Source: Spongiactinospora sp. TRM90649 (lineage in GTDB: Bacteria; Actinomycetota; Actinomycetes; Streptosporangiales; Streptosporangiaceae). From it: DNA of 64,000 nt. Every line of letters begins with the position of its first letter. Within the stretch, counting starts at the first letter, position 1. The stretch is from contig NZ_JARLTC010000002.1 of NCBI RefSeq assembly GCF_029382225.1, positions 790,992 to 854,991 of the forward strand, in the 5' to 3' direction. Of this stretch, positions 35,204 through 44,155 are shown one piece after another. Below the pieces are notes generated by a model that had not been told where the DNA came from, did no database searches, and saw only the letters and a program-made list of their open reading frames with translations. The translations under genes were made by a program, and so were the position numbers.

Positions 35204-35790
35204 GGCGCGAGCCCCCGCTCCTCAAGCGCCAGCTTCAGCGCCCGCAGGGCGTAGTAGGAGCGGGACTTCACGGTGCCCGCGGGAATCCCCAGCTCCTGCG
35301 CCGCCTCCTTCACAGAGCGCCCCCGGTAGTAGACCTCCATCAGGACCTCGCGGTGTTCCGGCCGCAGCGCGGCCAGCGCCTCGGCCACGGCCCACGACTC
35401 CACCGCCCGTTCCAGCTCGTCGTCGGCGGGCACCACCGCCAGCGCCTCGTCGCCGATCTCCTGCGGGCGCGACCTGCGCGCCCGGTGCTGATCGACGACG
35501 AGATTGCGGGCAACGGTGAACAACCACGCGCGGATCGGACGCCCGGAGAGCGCGTCCGGATGCCTCCAGGCCCGCAACAGCGTCTCCTGCACGACGTCCT
35601 CCGCACGTCCGGGGTCACCCGTCAACCGCAGCGCGTAGCCGTACAACGGCCCGCCATGATCGTCGAAGAGGGCTCTGATCAGCTCCTCGTCGGCGGTTCC
35701 CGCGGCTGGACTCACACCCTCTTCACGTACGACACCGGACGGCGGTTCAGCGGAATCCGAGTGGCGTCGCTCACGCCCGAAGCGGAACAT
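35200..35790 (-). CDS. ECF sigma factor, SigL-like
   Basis: 196 residues. Region 2 at about 40-105 (LIRALFDDHGGPLYGYALRL, AEDVVQETLLRAWRHP, WLFTVARNLVVDQHR). Region 4 at about 135-185 (LRPEHREVLMEVYYRGRSVK, ELGIPAGTVKSRSYYALRAL). The layout with a ZAS anti-sigma gene overlapping by 4 bases resembles mycobacterial SigL-RslA. ATG 35790 follows GAGGCGAG and overlaps the upstream DUF2993 gene by 20 bases; GTG 35802 is an alternative. Confidence 0.93.
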   Translation of the reverse strand: MFRFGRERRHSDSAEPPSGVVREEGVSPAAGTADEELIRALFDDHGGPLYGYALRLTGDPGRAEDVVQETLLRAWRHPDALSGRPIRAWLFTVARNLVVDQHRARRSRPQEIGDEALAVVPADDELERAVESWAVAEALAALRPEHREVLMEVYYRGRSVKEAAQELGIPAGTVKSRSYYALRALKLALEERGLAP

Positions 35791-36457
35791 CACTCGCCTC
35801 ACCGGTGATCTGGAGGCCTTCCGGCACGGTCTTGACGGCCGTCACCTTCAGGCCGAGCGGGAGGTTGTCCACCGGGATCGTGTAGCTCAGCGACTTCGTG
35901 GCCTCGGGCGGAACCGGGATCCCGCCCGCCACGACGACCTTGACCGGCGACAGCCGCACGCCGTTCTTGACGGTCTCCACCTTCATGTCGGCCTGCACGG
36001 GCACCGTCACCCCGCGCACGGTGATCCGGCCGGAGATCTTCAGCGTGTCGCCGCCGTCGCCGGACAGCTTGACGCCCTTGGGGGCGCGCTGCTCGATGAC
36101 GGAGAGCGGGACCACAAAGGACCCGCTGACCCGGTCGGCGGTGATCCGCGCCTCGGCGGGGTTCTGCAGCAGGTCGAGCAGGGGGGCGTTGACGCCGTAC
36201 AGGGTCGCGCGGACGTCGGACAGGCGCACCCCGCCACGGGTGAGATCGCCGATCTCGACGCCGATCTCCTCGTAGCGCCCGCCCGCGGCTTGGGTCAGGA
36301 AGGGAATGCCGGAGATGCTCACGGTTGGGACGGTGCTCAGTTTGTACTGCGCGGCGACCTGTTTGGCGATCTCGCTCTCCGCGCCGCCCACGGCGACGCG
36401 ATCGACCACTCCGAGGACGACGGCCAGCACGATCAAGAAGACGATCAGCTTGCGCAT
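35771..36457 (-). CDS. DUF2993 (LmeA-like) protein
   Basis: 228 residues. An N-terminal signal-anchor (LIVFLIVLAVVLGVVDRVAV), then ESEIAKQVAAQYKLSTVPTV, ISGIPFLTQAAGGRYEEI and IEIGDLTRGG-type blocks of DUF2993. Mycobacterial LmeA, of this family, takes part in lipomannan elongation in the periplasm. The role here is by family only. Its stop lies inside the 5' end of the sigma gene, suggesting one transcript. Confidence 0.88.
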   Translation of the reverse strand: MRKLIVFLIVLAVVLGVVDRVAVGGAESEIAKQVAAQYKLSTVPTVSISGIPFLTQAAGGRYEEIGVEIGDLTRGGVRLSDVRATLYGVNAPLLDLLQNPAEARITADRVSGSFVVPLSVIEQRAPKGVKLSGDGGDTLKISGRITVRGVTVPVQADMKVETVKNGVRLSPVKVVVAGGIPVPPEATKSLSYTIPVDNLPLGLKVTAVKTVPEGLQITGEASDVPLRA

Positions 36458-36521
36458 CGCACTCCTTCGGCTCCTGACTGTTCTTTTGGCTACTTGCCGG
36501 AAACCCTATGAAAGCGGGGGA

Positions 36522-36773
36522 TCAACCGCCAGCGAAGGGAGGAAGTACCTCTACCGTGCAGCCGTCGGTCAGGCGTATCGAGGAGTGGTCGCGGAAACCG
36601 ACCGGGCTCCCGTCCACCAGAAATGACGATCTTTTGGCAACACGGGCGAGTTCATCCCGATTTTGTGTGATTTTCGTCATCAGTTCGTCGAGTGTGGCCG
36701 CGTCGAACGGCTCCTCGGCGAGCCCGGCGGCGTCCTTCGCCGCGGCCCAGTAGCGGATGATTCCCGTCGCCAT
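36522..36773 (-). CDS. MoaD/ThiS-like sulfur-carrier protein
   Basis: 83 residues, beta-grasp fold. It starts MATGIIRYWAAAKDAAGLAE and ends VEVLPPFAGG; the C-terminal Gly-Gly is the site of adenylation and thiocarboxylation in MoaD, which donates sulfur to molybdopterin synthase. No other molybdenum cofactor gene is in view, so the partner is unknown. ATG 36773 is preferred to a longer unlikely extension. Confidence 0.9.
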   Translation of the reverse strand: MATGIIRYWAAAKDAAGLAEEPFDAATLDELMTKITQNRDELARVAKRSSFLVDGSPVGFRDHSSIRLTDGCTVEVLPPFAGG

Positions 36774-36986
36774 AGGCCGTTCGTCCCTTCTCACCTGTCG
36801 CTTCGCACTCGTGTGCGGGGCGCGTAACACCGATGTTGCAGGTCGGGGCCCGTGCACCGGGCGGACTCACCTGGGACGCCCGGTCCCCGTGAGTTATCCT
36901 CGCCTACTATGGACCTGGGCGATGTGGCCCCCGGGTCCTTCGTGTTTTGTACGGCATACCGCCGTCAGCGCGGGAAGGAGGAGCCG

Positions 36987-37703
36987 TTGAGCAATCTGCT
37001 CCTGCTCACCAATGCCCTGGAACCGTCCGCCGAGGTGCTTCCGGCCCTCGGCCTCCTACTCCACTCCGTACGCGTGGCGCCCGCCGAGGCGTCCGCCCTG
37101 ATCGACGCTCCGCCGTCCGACGCCGTGCTCGTCGACGCCCGGCGCGAGCTGGTCCACGCCAAGAGTCTGTGCCGGCTGCTGCGCACCACCGGCATCGACT
37201 GCCCACTGCTGGTCGTGGTCACCGAGGGCGGCCTGGCCGCCATGACCGCCGAATGGGGCGCCGACGACGTCCTGCTCGACACCGCGGGCCCGGCCGAGGT
37301 CGAGGCCCGGCTGCGGATGGCCGCCGGCAGGCGGTCGCAGGCCGTCGCCGACGAGGTGCCCGACGAGATCCGCAACGGCGACCTCTCCATCGACGAGGCC
37401 ACCTACACGGCCCGGCTGCGCGGCCGGGCGCTCGACCTCACTTTCAAGGAGTTCGAACTGCTGAAGTACCTGGCCCAGCATCCGGGACGGGTCTTCACCC
37501 GCGCCCAGCTCCTGCAGGAGGTCTGGGGCTACGACTACTTCGGCGGCACCCGTACGGTCGACGTGCACGTCCGCCGCCTGCGCGCCAAGCTCGGCGCCGA
37601 GCACGAGGCGCTGATCGGCACCGTCCGCAACGTCGGATACCGGTTCGTTCCCGATCGTGGGGGCGAGCAGCACACTGACGAGCGCGAGCCCGCCCACCAC
37701 TGA
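36987..37703 (+). CDS. glnR: Nitrogen regulator GlnR (OmpR-type)
   Basis: 238 residues. The N-terminal receiver-like domain lacks a standard phosphorylation pocket, as in GlnR ([40 protein letters not shown]). The C-terminal winged helix is nearly invariant ([53 protein letters not shown]). It should control nitrogen assimilation genes. The start is TTG 36987, six bases after GGAAGGAGG; a longer ATG frame from 36909 is rejected because the family N-terminus matches the TTG. Confidence 0.95.
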   Translation: MSNLLLLTNALEPSAEVLPALGLLLHSVRVAPAEASALIDAPPSDAVLVDARRELVHAKSLCRLLRTTGIDCPLLVVVTEGGLAAMTAEWGADDVLLDTAGPAEVEARLRMAAGRRSQAVADEVPDEIRNGDLSIDEATYTARLRGRALDLTFKEFELLKYLAQHPGRVFTRAQLLQEVWGYDYFGGTRTVDVHVRRLRAKLGAEHEALIGTVRNVGYRFVPDRGGEQHTDEREPAHH

Positions 37704-37710
37704 CCCGGCC

Positions 37711-37742
37711 TTACCTGGGCCTACCTGGGCCTACCTGGCCTT
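37711..37742. repeat. Short tandem repeats between convergent genes
   Basis: The motif CCTACCTGGG and its variants repeat about three times between the glnR stop and the nucleotidase stop. The gap is only 37 bases; part may act as a bidirectional terminator, but no strong stem is seen. Confidence 0.55.
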
Positions 37743-39510
37743 ACGGAATTACGGTGATCCGGTTGGGCGCGGGAGGCGCGACCGGCGAGCGCGCGCCGAA
37801 GTACGCCACCAGCGCGTCGATGTCCAGCGGCCCGCTCCACACGTCGGTGCCCTGGGTGAAGACCGAGAAGCCGTCACCGCCGCCGACCAGGAAGTTGTTC
37901 GCCGCCACCCGCACGGACTGGGTGTCGGTGACCGGCACGCCGTTGATCTTGATGTCGGAGACCTTCGAGCCGACCGGCGCCGACGAGCCGACCGTGTAGC
38001 TCAGCGTCGCCGACGGCTGCAGGATCCGGTTGACCTGGTACTGCTGCTCCAGCAGCGCGTCGAGCTGCGCGCCGGTCAGCGTGATGACCTGCATCAGGTT
38101 GTTGAACGGCTGGACGGTGAACGCCTCGCCGTACGTCACCACGCCGTCGGGCGCGTAGGTGAGGTCCGCGCGCACCCCGCCCGGGTTCATCAGCGCGATC
38201 TCCGCGTTGCCGCCGGTCCGCGTGGCCTCAAGCTGCGCGTCGGCGATCACGCCGCCGAGCGCGGTCTCGCCCGACGGGGCCGCCGTCCGGGTGAGGTCCG
38301 CGGTGATCGACCCGATCCGCCGGTTCGCGACCTCGGCCACCCGGTCCTTCCACGTCTGCACGAACGTGGTGATCTCCGGGTCGGCCGGCACGTCACGGGT
38401 CACGACGTGGTTGTCCGCCGCCACCGTGGACCGCACCACGTCCTTGGTGCGGGTGTCCACCTGGAAGTCCAGCGTGGTGAGCACCCGGCCGAACGACGAG
38501 CCCTGCGTGACGTAACGGTCGGCTCCCGCCGGGTCCTTGGTCTTGCAGACGTACGCCTGGTGCGAGTGGCCCATGACCACCATGTCCACGTCCGCGCTGA
38601 CGCCGTTCGCGATCCGGCTGCCCGCGCCGATGATGACCGGGCAGGCGTCCGGGCTCTGGTTCGGGGCGACCTGGTCGCCCTCGTGCACCAGCACCACCTG
38701 CGCCTTGACGCCGAGCAGCTTCAGCGCCTTGGAGGTGCGGTTGGCCGCCTCGATCTCGTCGACGAAGGTCAGGTCCCTGATGCCCTCGGCGGTCACGATC
38801 GACGGGGTGGACTTGGTGACCAGCCCGATGAAGCCGACGTTGACCCCGTTGACCTTCTTGACGGAGAACGGGGCGAGGGCCGGGAGCTCCGGCGCCTTCT
38901 TGAACCGCACGTTCGCGCCGAGGTAGTCGTAGGCGGCCCCGCGCCAGCGGCCCGCCGGGGTGCAGCCGTCCGTCTTGTGGCAGCCGCCGCCGATGATCCG
39001 CAGCAGCTCGCGGTAGCCCTCGTCGAACTCGTGGTTGCCGACCGAGGAGACGTCCAGGCCGAGCTTGCCGAGCAGCTCGACGGTGGGTTCGTCGTGGTAG
39101 GCGGCGGAGATGAGCGGGGTCGCGCCGATCAGGTCGCCCGCGGCCACCGTGACGGTGTTCGCGTCGGCCAGCGCCTTGATGTGGGTGGCGAGGTAGGCGG
39201 CGCCACCGGCGTCCACCGTCGTGCCCTGCTCGTTGACGATGCGGCCGCCGGAGCCGGTGGGCGGCTCCAGGTTGCCGTGGAAGTCGTTGACCGCGATCAG
39301 GCGCACCGGGACGGTGCGCGCCTTGCCCGGCCCGGAGGTGACGGCCTTGGTCTGGGGGGCGACCGCCGTCGCTTGGAGAGCGACCGCCGTCGCTTGGGGA
39401 GTGACCGCCGTGGCGCCGGCCTGGACCGGCTGCCCCAGGGCGAGCGCCAGGCAGGCCGCCGCCGAGAGTCCGGCTCCAGCGGCTAACCGCACTTTGGAAC
39501 GTGACGTCAT
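37741..39510 (-). CDS. Secreted 5'-nucleotidase / UDP-sugar hydrolase
   Basis: 589 residues. A Sec signal (LAAGAGLSAAACLALALGQP, about 8-30) precedes a metallophosphoesterase domain: LIAVNDFHGNLEPP, VAAGDLIGATPLIS, VGNHEFDEGYREL and VMGHSHQAYVC carry the metal ligands. The C-terminal 5'-nucleotidase domain has EIALMNPGGVRADL, EAFTVQPFNNLMQVITLTG and VAANNFLVGGGDGFSVF. It should release phosphate and nucleosides outside the cell. Converges with glnR; phosphate genes lie further downstream. Confidence 0.95.
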   Translation of the reverse strand: MTSRSKVRLAAGAGLSAAACLALALGQPVQAGATAVTPQATAVALQATAVAPQTKAVTSGPGKARTVPVRLIAVNDFHGNLEPPTGSGGRIVNEQGTTVDAGGAAYLATHIKALADANTVTVAAGDLIGATPLISAAYHDEPTVELLGKLGLDVSSVGNHEFDEGYRELLRIIGGGCHKTDGCTPAGRWRGAAYDYLGANVRFKKAPELPALAPFSVKKVNGVNVGFIGLVTKSTPSIVTAEGIRDLTFVDEIEAANRTSKALKLLGVKAQVVLVHEGDQVAPNQSPDACPVIIGAGSRIANGVSADVDMVVMGHSHQAYVCKTKDPAGADRYVTQGSSFGRVLTTLDFQVDTRTKDVVRSTVAADNHVVTRDVPADPEITTFVQTWKDRVAEVANRRIGSITADLTRTAAPSGETALGGVIADAQLEATRTGGNAEIALMNPGGVRADLTYAPDGVVTYGEAFTVQPFNNLMQVITLTGAQLDALLEQQYQVNRILQPSATLSYTVGSSAPVGSKVSDIKINGVPVTDTQSVRVAANNFLVGGGDGFSVFTQGTDVWSGPLDIDALVAYFGARSPVAPPAPNRITVIP

Positions 39511-39614
39511 GGCCCCAGACAGTAAGACGGCGATCTATGCAGGGAATGTCCTAGAGGTAACGAATCAACCCCCCGGAAGATGGCGGGTTTTGCCACTGGA
39601 TCTAGGCTTCCCCC

Positions 39615-40541
39615 ATGAGTGCGCAGGTCGAAACCAAGGGCAGGCTGGACGACGCCGAGGTCGCGGAGGTCCTCTCACTGGTCGACGCGGCCACCGAGAG
39701 CGACGGCGTGCGACCGCTCAACGAGCACGTCATGCTGCACCTGCGGCACGGAGGCGACGAACGGGCGCGAGCCGCGCTGCTGCGCGAGCCCGGCGGGGCG
39801 CTGGCCGGATACGCCCATATCGACCCCACGGACGCGGTGGAGGGGCCGAGCGGGGAACTGGTCGTGCACCCGGCGTGGCGGCGACGGGGGTACGGCGAAG
39901 CGCTGCTGCGTGCCGTCCTGGACGAATCGGGCGGACGGCTGCGGCTGTGGGCGCACGGCGACCTGCCGGGCGCGGAGCGCCTGGCCGCGACCTCGGGCTT
40001 CCGCCGGGCGCGCTCGCTGTGGCAGATGCGGCGCTCACTGTTCGCGCCGATCCCCTCCCACGAGCTGCCCGCCGGCGTGAGCCTGCGCACGTTCGTCCCC
40101 GGACGCGACGAGGGCGAATGGATCGCGCTCAACGCCCGCGCCTTCGCCGACCACCCCGAGCAGGGCTCCTGGACCCTCGACGACCTCAAGCGGCGCGAGC
40201 AGGAGCCCTGGTTCGACCCGGCCGGGTTCTTCCTGGCCGAACGCGACGGCAGGACGGTCGGCTTCCACTGGACCAAGGTCCACGGCGCCTCCGTCTCCGA
40301 GCCGCCGGCCGGCGACCACGGCCACGAGCCCATCGGCGAGGTCTACGTGGTCGGCGTGGACCCCGCGGAGCAGGGCGGCGGGCTGGGCCGGGCGCTCACC
40401 CTGGCCGGGATCGCCCACCTGCGCACCCGTGGCCTCGCCCAGGTCATGCTCTACGTGGACGAGGCCAACCGGGCGGCGATCCGCCTCTATGAGTCGCTGG
40501 GCTTCACCCGCTGGGACACCGACGTGATGTACCGCAAGTAG
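39615..40541 (+). CDS. mshD: Mycothiol synthase MshD
   Basis: 308 residues, two GNAT domains. The first has VVHPAWRRRGYGEALLRAVL (about 85-104). The second, active one has EVYVVGVDPAEQGGGLGRAL (about 242-261) and LYVDEANRAAIRLYESLGF, the acetyl-CoA binding and C-terminal motifs. It acetylates the Cys amine of Cys-GlcN-Ins to make mycothiol, the main actinobacterial thiol. ATG 39615 starts the family N-terminus. Confidence 0.95.
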   Translation: MSAQVETKGRLDDAEVAEVLSLVDAATESDGVRPLNEHVMLHLRHGGDERARAALLREPGGALAGYAHIDPTDAVEGPSGELVVHPAWRRRGYGEALLRAVLDESGGRLRLWAHGDLPGAERLAATSGFRRARSLWQMRRSLFAPIPSHELPAGVSLRTFVPGRDEGEWIALNARAFADHPEQGSWTLDDLKRREQEPWFDPAGFFLAERDGRTVGFHWTKVHGASVSEPPAGDHGHEPIGEVYVVGVDPAEQGGGLGRALTLAGIAHLRTRGLAQVMLYVDEANRAAIRLYESLGFTRWDTDVMYRK

Positions 40542-40556
40542 CCCGGGGCTCCGGTC

Positions 40557-41555
40557 CTACTCCAGCATCCAGTGGAAGGCCAGATAGGTGAGGCCGGCCA
40601 CGAACGCCGACGCCGGAATGGTGAGGACCCACGCGGTCACGATGTTGCCCGCGACCCCCCAGCGCACCGCGGACAGGCGCTTCGTCGCGCCCACGCCCAT
40701 GATCGCGCTGGTGATGGTGTGGGTGGTCGAGATCGGGGCGCCGAAGCCCATGGCCGCGCCGTACAGGACGGTCGCCGCGGCGCTCTCGGCCGCGAAGCCC
40801 TGCGGCGGGTCCAGGGCGATGATCCGGCGGCCCAGGGTGCGCATGATGCGCCAGCCGCCCGCGTACGTGCCGAGCGAGATCGCGCCGGCCGCGGCCAGGA
40901 TCACCCACTGCGGGATCGGCTCCTGCGGAGTGGCGTAGCCGCCGACCACCAGCGCCAGGAAGATCACGCCCATCGTCTTCTGCGCGTCCTGCAGGCCGTG
41001 GCCGAGCGCCATCGCGGCGGCCGAGACGGTCTGTGCGTGGCGGAATCCGCGGTTGGCCTTTCCTGGTTGAGCGCGACGGAAGATCCAGAAGATCGCTATC
41101 ATGATGATCGCGCCGAGCGAGAACCCGACGATCGGAGACAGGATCATCGGCACGACCACCTTCGCCAGCACGCCGTCCCAGTGGATGGTCGCCGACGCGA
41201 GGAGCGCCGAGCCCATCAGGCCGCCGATCAGCGCGTGGCTGGAGGACGACGGCAGGCCGAAGTACCAGGTGATGATGTTCCAGGTGATCGCCCCGACCAG
41301 ACCGGCCCCGACGATCACCAGGCCATGCGAGCCGGATGGCGGGTCGATGATCCCGGTGCCGACCGTGGTGGCCACCGCCGTCCCGAGGTGCGCCCCCAGG
41401 AAGTTCATCGCCGCGGCCATGAACAACGCGGCCCGCGGGGTCAGTGCGCGGGTCGACACCGATGTCGCGATCGCGTTGGCCGCGTCGTGGAAACCATTGG
41501 TGTAGTCGAAGATCAACGCCACGACGATGACGCCGATGACGAGTGCGAGCTCCAC
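40557..41555 (-). CDS. pit: Inorganic phosphate transporter, PiT family
   Basis: 332 residues, about ten membrane helices. The duplicated PiT signature is seen as DYTNGFHDAANAIATSVSTR near residue 20 and GHGLQDAQKTMGVIFLALV in the second half; PSSSSHALIGGLMGSAL and GAPISTTHTITSAIMGVG are also typical. Low-affinity, proton- or metal-phosphate symport. GTG 41555 lies 9 bases after the DUF47 stop, so the two are one operon. Confidence 0.95.
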   Translation of the reverse strand: MELALVIGVIVVALIFDYTNGFHDAANAIATSVSTRALTPRAALFMAAAMNFLGAHLGTAVATTVGTGIIDPPSGSHGLVIVGAGLVGAITWNIITWYFGLPSSSSHALIGGLMGSALLASATIHWDGVLAKVVVPMILSPIVGFSLGAIIMIAIFWIFRRAQPGKANRGFRHAQTVSAAAMALGHGLQDAQKTMGVIFLALVVGGYATPQEPIPQWVILAAAGAISLGTYAGGWRIMRTLGRRIIALDPPQGFAAESAAATVLYGAAMGFGAPISTTHTITSAIMGVGATKRLSAVRWGVAGNIVTAWVLTIPASAFVAGLTYLAFHWMLE

Positions 41556-41564
41556 TGTGCCTTA

Positions 41565-42182
41565 CTAGCTTTCCTTGACGGCGATCGACTCGATCGTATT
41601 GGCGACGTGCTCGAAAGCGTCGGCGGCCATCTCCAACTGGTCGATGACCTCCTTCATCTTGAGCACGGTGAGCGCGTCGTACTCGCCGCCGAACAGCTTG
41701 GCCAGCAGCCTGCGGTAGATCTGGTCCGCCTGGTTCTCCAGACGGTTGATCTCGATCCAGTACTCGTTGAGGTTCTTCATCGACCGCAGCCGGGGCATCG
41801 CCTCGGCCGTCAGCTCGGCCCCCCGTTCCAGGACCTCGACCTGCCGGATGACCTCTTTGGGCAGATGGTCGATCTTGTAGAGCACGATGAGATCGGCTGC
41901 GGCCTCCATGTAATCCATCACGTCGTCGAGGTTCGAGGCGAGGCGGTAGATGTCCTCGCGATCGAACGGTGTGATGAAGCTCTCGTTGAGCCGCTTCATG
42001 ATCGCGTGAGTGCGGTCGTCACCCGCATGCTCACAGGCACGCATCTTCTCCGCGAGAGCCTCACGGTCGGACCCGTCGCCGATGATCTCGACCAGCAGGC
42101 GGGAGGCGGTGACCAGGTTGTTGGCCGAATCCGCGAACAGGTCGTAGTAACTGTCCTCACGGGGCGTGAGACGCAGGCGCAC
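41565..42182 (-). CDS. DUF47 / PhoU-like protein
   Basis: 205 residues, all-helical. TPREDSYYDLFADSANNLVT, EHAGDDRTHAIMKRLNESFI, TPFDREDIYRLASNLDDVMD and NRLENQADQIYRRLLAKLF are DUF47 hallmarks with conserved acidic metal-binding residues. DUF47 proteins partner with PiT transporters and probably restrain phosphate uptake. GTG 42182 is the start. The 243 bases upstream hold no gene. Confidence 0.94.
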   Translation of the reverse strand: MRLRLTPREDSYYDLFADSANNLVTASRLLVEIIGDGSDREALAEKMRACEHAGDDRTHAIMKRLNESFITPFDREDIYRLASNLDDVMDYMEAAADLIVLYKIDHLPKEVIRQVEVLERGAELTAEAMPRLRSMKNLNEYWIEINRLENQADQIYRRLLAKLFGGEYDALTVLKMKEVIDQLEMAADAFEHVANTIESIAVKES

Positions 42183-42425
42183 GTCGTTCTCCAGATGTGC
42201 GGGGATGGTCCGCAGAGAAGAGTAAGGGTAACCAGCGGATATGCGAACTTCGACCGCTTGTCACCCGTCCTTCTAGCTCTGGCTACCCCCGTTGTGATCC
42301 CTGACACCAACTTTGGCGGGCTCTTGGCCTTCGTCCGTTTTGATGGATTTTGACGGCGTTCTGCCAGCCCGTACGCATACTACGACCTGATGTCGACGTG
42401 TGGTCAGCCCCGGGGCACCCGGTGT

Positions 42426-43001
42426 TCAGATCCTTGTCCGGTGGAAGTTCAGGAACGACCGCGACGCCGTCGGCCCCCGCTGGTTCTGGTACCGCGACCC
42501 GTGCCGCTCCGAGCCGTACGGATGCTCCGCCGACGAACTCAGCCGGAAGAGACACAACTGCCCGATCTTCATCCCCGGCCACAGCTTGATCGGCAAGGTC
42601 GCCATGTTCGACAACTCCAGCGTGACGTGCCCCTCGAACCCCGGATCGATGAACCCGGCCGTCGAGTGCGTCAACAGCCCCAGCCGCCCCAGACTGGACT
42701 TCCCCTCCAGCCGCGACGCGATGTCGTCCGGCAGACTGATCACCTCATAGGTGCTCGCCAGCACGAACTCCCCCGGATGCAGGATGAACGGCTCATCCCC
42801 CTCCGGCTCCACCAACCGCGTCAGATCCGGCTGCTCCACCGCCGGATCGATGTGCGGATACCGGTGGTTCTCAAACACCCGAAAGTACCGGTCGAGCCGC
42901 ACGTCCACACTGGACGGCTGGATCATCTTCGGATCGAACGGATCCAGCCCGACCCTACCGGCCTCGATCTCCACGCGAATGTCCCGATCGGAAAGCAGCA
43001 C
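42426..43001 (-). CDS. dcd: dCTP deaminase (bifunctional type possible)
   Basis: 191 residues. [55 protein letters not shown] (catalytic Glu and Ser/Arg region) and [20 protein letters not shown] match Dcd. It turns dCTP into dUTP, or into dUMP in bifunctional forms. GTG 43001 gives the family-length protein; an upstream extension to 43031 is not needed. Confidence 0.95.
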   Translation of the reverse strand: MLLSDRDIRVEIEAGRVGLDPFDPKMIQPSSVDVRLDRYFRVFENHRYPHIDPAVEQPDLTRLVEPEGDEPFILHPGEFVLASTYEVISLPDDIASRLEGKSSLGRLGLLTHSTAGFIDPGFEGHVTLELSNMATLPIKLWPGMKIGQLCLFRLSSSAEHPYGSERHGSRYQNQRGPTASRSFLNFHRTRI

Positions 43002-43099
43002 GTGAGGCAACCTACCGGCTCCCCACCCCACTCCGACCCGAACACCGGCTCAACGAGCCCCCGCTTTCCGCTACAGTGGTCTCGCGGCCAAGGCTGCAC

Positions 43100-43170
43100 G
43101 CGGGTGTAGTTCAATGGTAGAACTTCAGCTTCCCAAGCTGACAGCGCGGGTTCGATTCCCGTCACCCGCT
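43100..43170 (+). tRNA. tRNA-Gly (CCC)
   Basis: 71-base cloverleaf. The acceptor stem GCGGGTG pairs with CACCCGC (43163-43169). The D-loop TAGTTCAATGGTAGA, an anticodon loop TTCCCAA with anticodon CCC, and the T-arm GCGGGTTCGATTCCCGT are all present. CCA is encoded at 43171-43173. The 3' half is duplicated at 48037 and served as integration site. Confidence 0.96.
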
Positions 43171-43174
43171 CCAA
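43130..43174 (+). repeat. attL: 45-bp core at the tRNA-Gly 3' end
   Basis: From the anticodon loop (TTCCCAA) to CCAA, 45 bases identical to 48037-48081. Homology continues imperfectly for another 60 bases. Site-specific integration into tRNA 3' ends by tyrosine recombinases leaves exactly this kind of flanking repeat. Confidence 0.9.
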
Positions 43175-43179
43175 GAGCG

Positions 43180-43218
43180 AAGGCCCAGGTCATCCGAAGG
43201 TTCCGGACCCCGGGCCTT
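43180..43218 (+). terminator. Terminator-like hairpin after tRNA-Gly
   Basis: AAGGCCC (43180-43186) pairs with GGGCCTT (43212-43218), followed by GATCTTTT. It is placed to end the tRNA transcript. A near copy sits at 48087-48125 after the second att repeat. Confidence 0.65.
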
Positions 43219-43267
43219 GATCTTTTCCCAGGCTTGTCGATCACGACGGGCCATTAGCGGGCCATTA

Positions 43268-44155
43268 GAGGTCCTAACGGAATGATCTCTGTTGTGGTTT
43301 GATCTCTCGCTGTAGCCAAGCGAGAGGGGGCCGGGTGGCCAAGCCGAAGCCGTGGGAGATCAGCGACGAGTTATGGGCGGTGATCAAGCCGCTGATCCCC
43401 GAACACCAGCGGCGGTTCCGGCACCCCGGCCGCAAGCGGCTCGATGACCGCCTGGCATTGCAGGGCATCCTGTTCGTCCTGCACACCGGCATCGCCTGGG
43501 AACACCTGCCGCAGGAACTGGGCTACGGCTCGGGCATGACCTGCTGGAGACGCCTGGCCGAGTGGAACAAGGCCGGCGTCTGGCAGCGCCTGCACGAGAC
43601 GCTCCTTGATCGCCTGCGCGCCACCGACGCCCTGGACATGTCCCGGGCCGCGGTGGACTCCTCCCACATCAGAGCTCTAAAAGGGGGGCGCAGACCGGCC
43701 CGTCCCCGGTCGATCGCGGACGGCCGGGCAGCAAGCACCACCTGATCACCGACGCCGGCGGCATCCCGCTCGCGGTCATCCTGACCGGCGGCAACCGCAA
43801 CGACGTCACCCAGCTCCTGCCCCTGCTGCACGCGATCCCCAAGATCCGCGGCAAGCGCGGCCGTCCCCGCCAACGCCCCAGGGTCGTCGTGGCCGACCGC
43901 GGCTACGACCACGACAAGTACCGCCGCATGGTCCGGACGTTGCAGATCCGTCCGCTGATCGCCCGCCGCGGCACCGAACACGGCTCCGGCCTGGGTAGAC
44001 ACCGCTACGTCGTCGAGCAGACCTTCGGCCTGCTGCACGCCTTCCGCCGTCTGCGCATCCGCTGGGAGATCCGCGCCGACATCCATGAAGCCTTCCTCAG
44101 CCTGGCCTGCGCGCTCATCTGCTGGAGACGGCTCGCTTCATTGTGTTAGGAGCTC
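43268..44155 (+). mobile_element. IS5-family insertion sequence (888 bp)
   Basis: Imperfect terminal inverted repeats are visible: GAGGTCCTAACGGAATGA at the left and the complement of GAGCTCCTAACACAATGA at the right. TTA flanks both ends (43265-43267 and 44156-44158), a 3-bp target duplication. The right TTA is the integrase stop codon, so insertion hit that stop without changing the protein. Confidence 0.8.
43335..44149 (+). CDS. IS5-type transposase, two frames joined by -1 frameshift
   Basis: Frame A (GTG 43335 to 43745) starts VAKPKPWEISDELWAVIKPL and includes TGIAWEHLPQELGYGSGMTC, WRRLAEWNKAGVW and the first catalytic Asp in AAVDSSHIRALKGG. The rest (KHHLITDAGGIPLAVILTGG, VVVADRGYDHDKYRR, VVEQTFGLLHAFRRLRIRWE) lies in the -1 frame to 44149, giving about 271 residues. 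The switch is at AAAAGGGGGG (43679-43688), a good slippery site, so programmed frameshifting is likelier than mutation. Confidence 0.82.

Noticed and set aside
37711..37742. Possible origin or iteron array
   Set aside because: Only about three short repeats in a 37-base convergent gap; too small for an origin.
37657..39486. 609-codon plus-strand frame
   Set aside because: Antisense to the well-supported 5'-nucleotidase.
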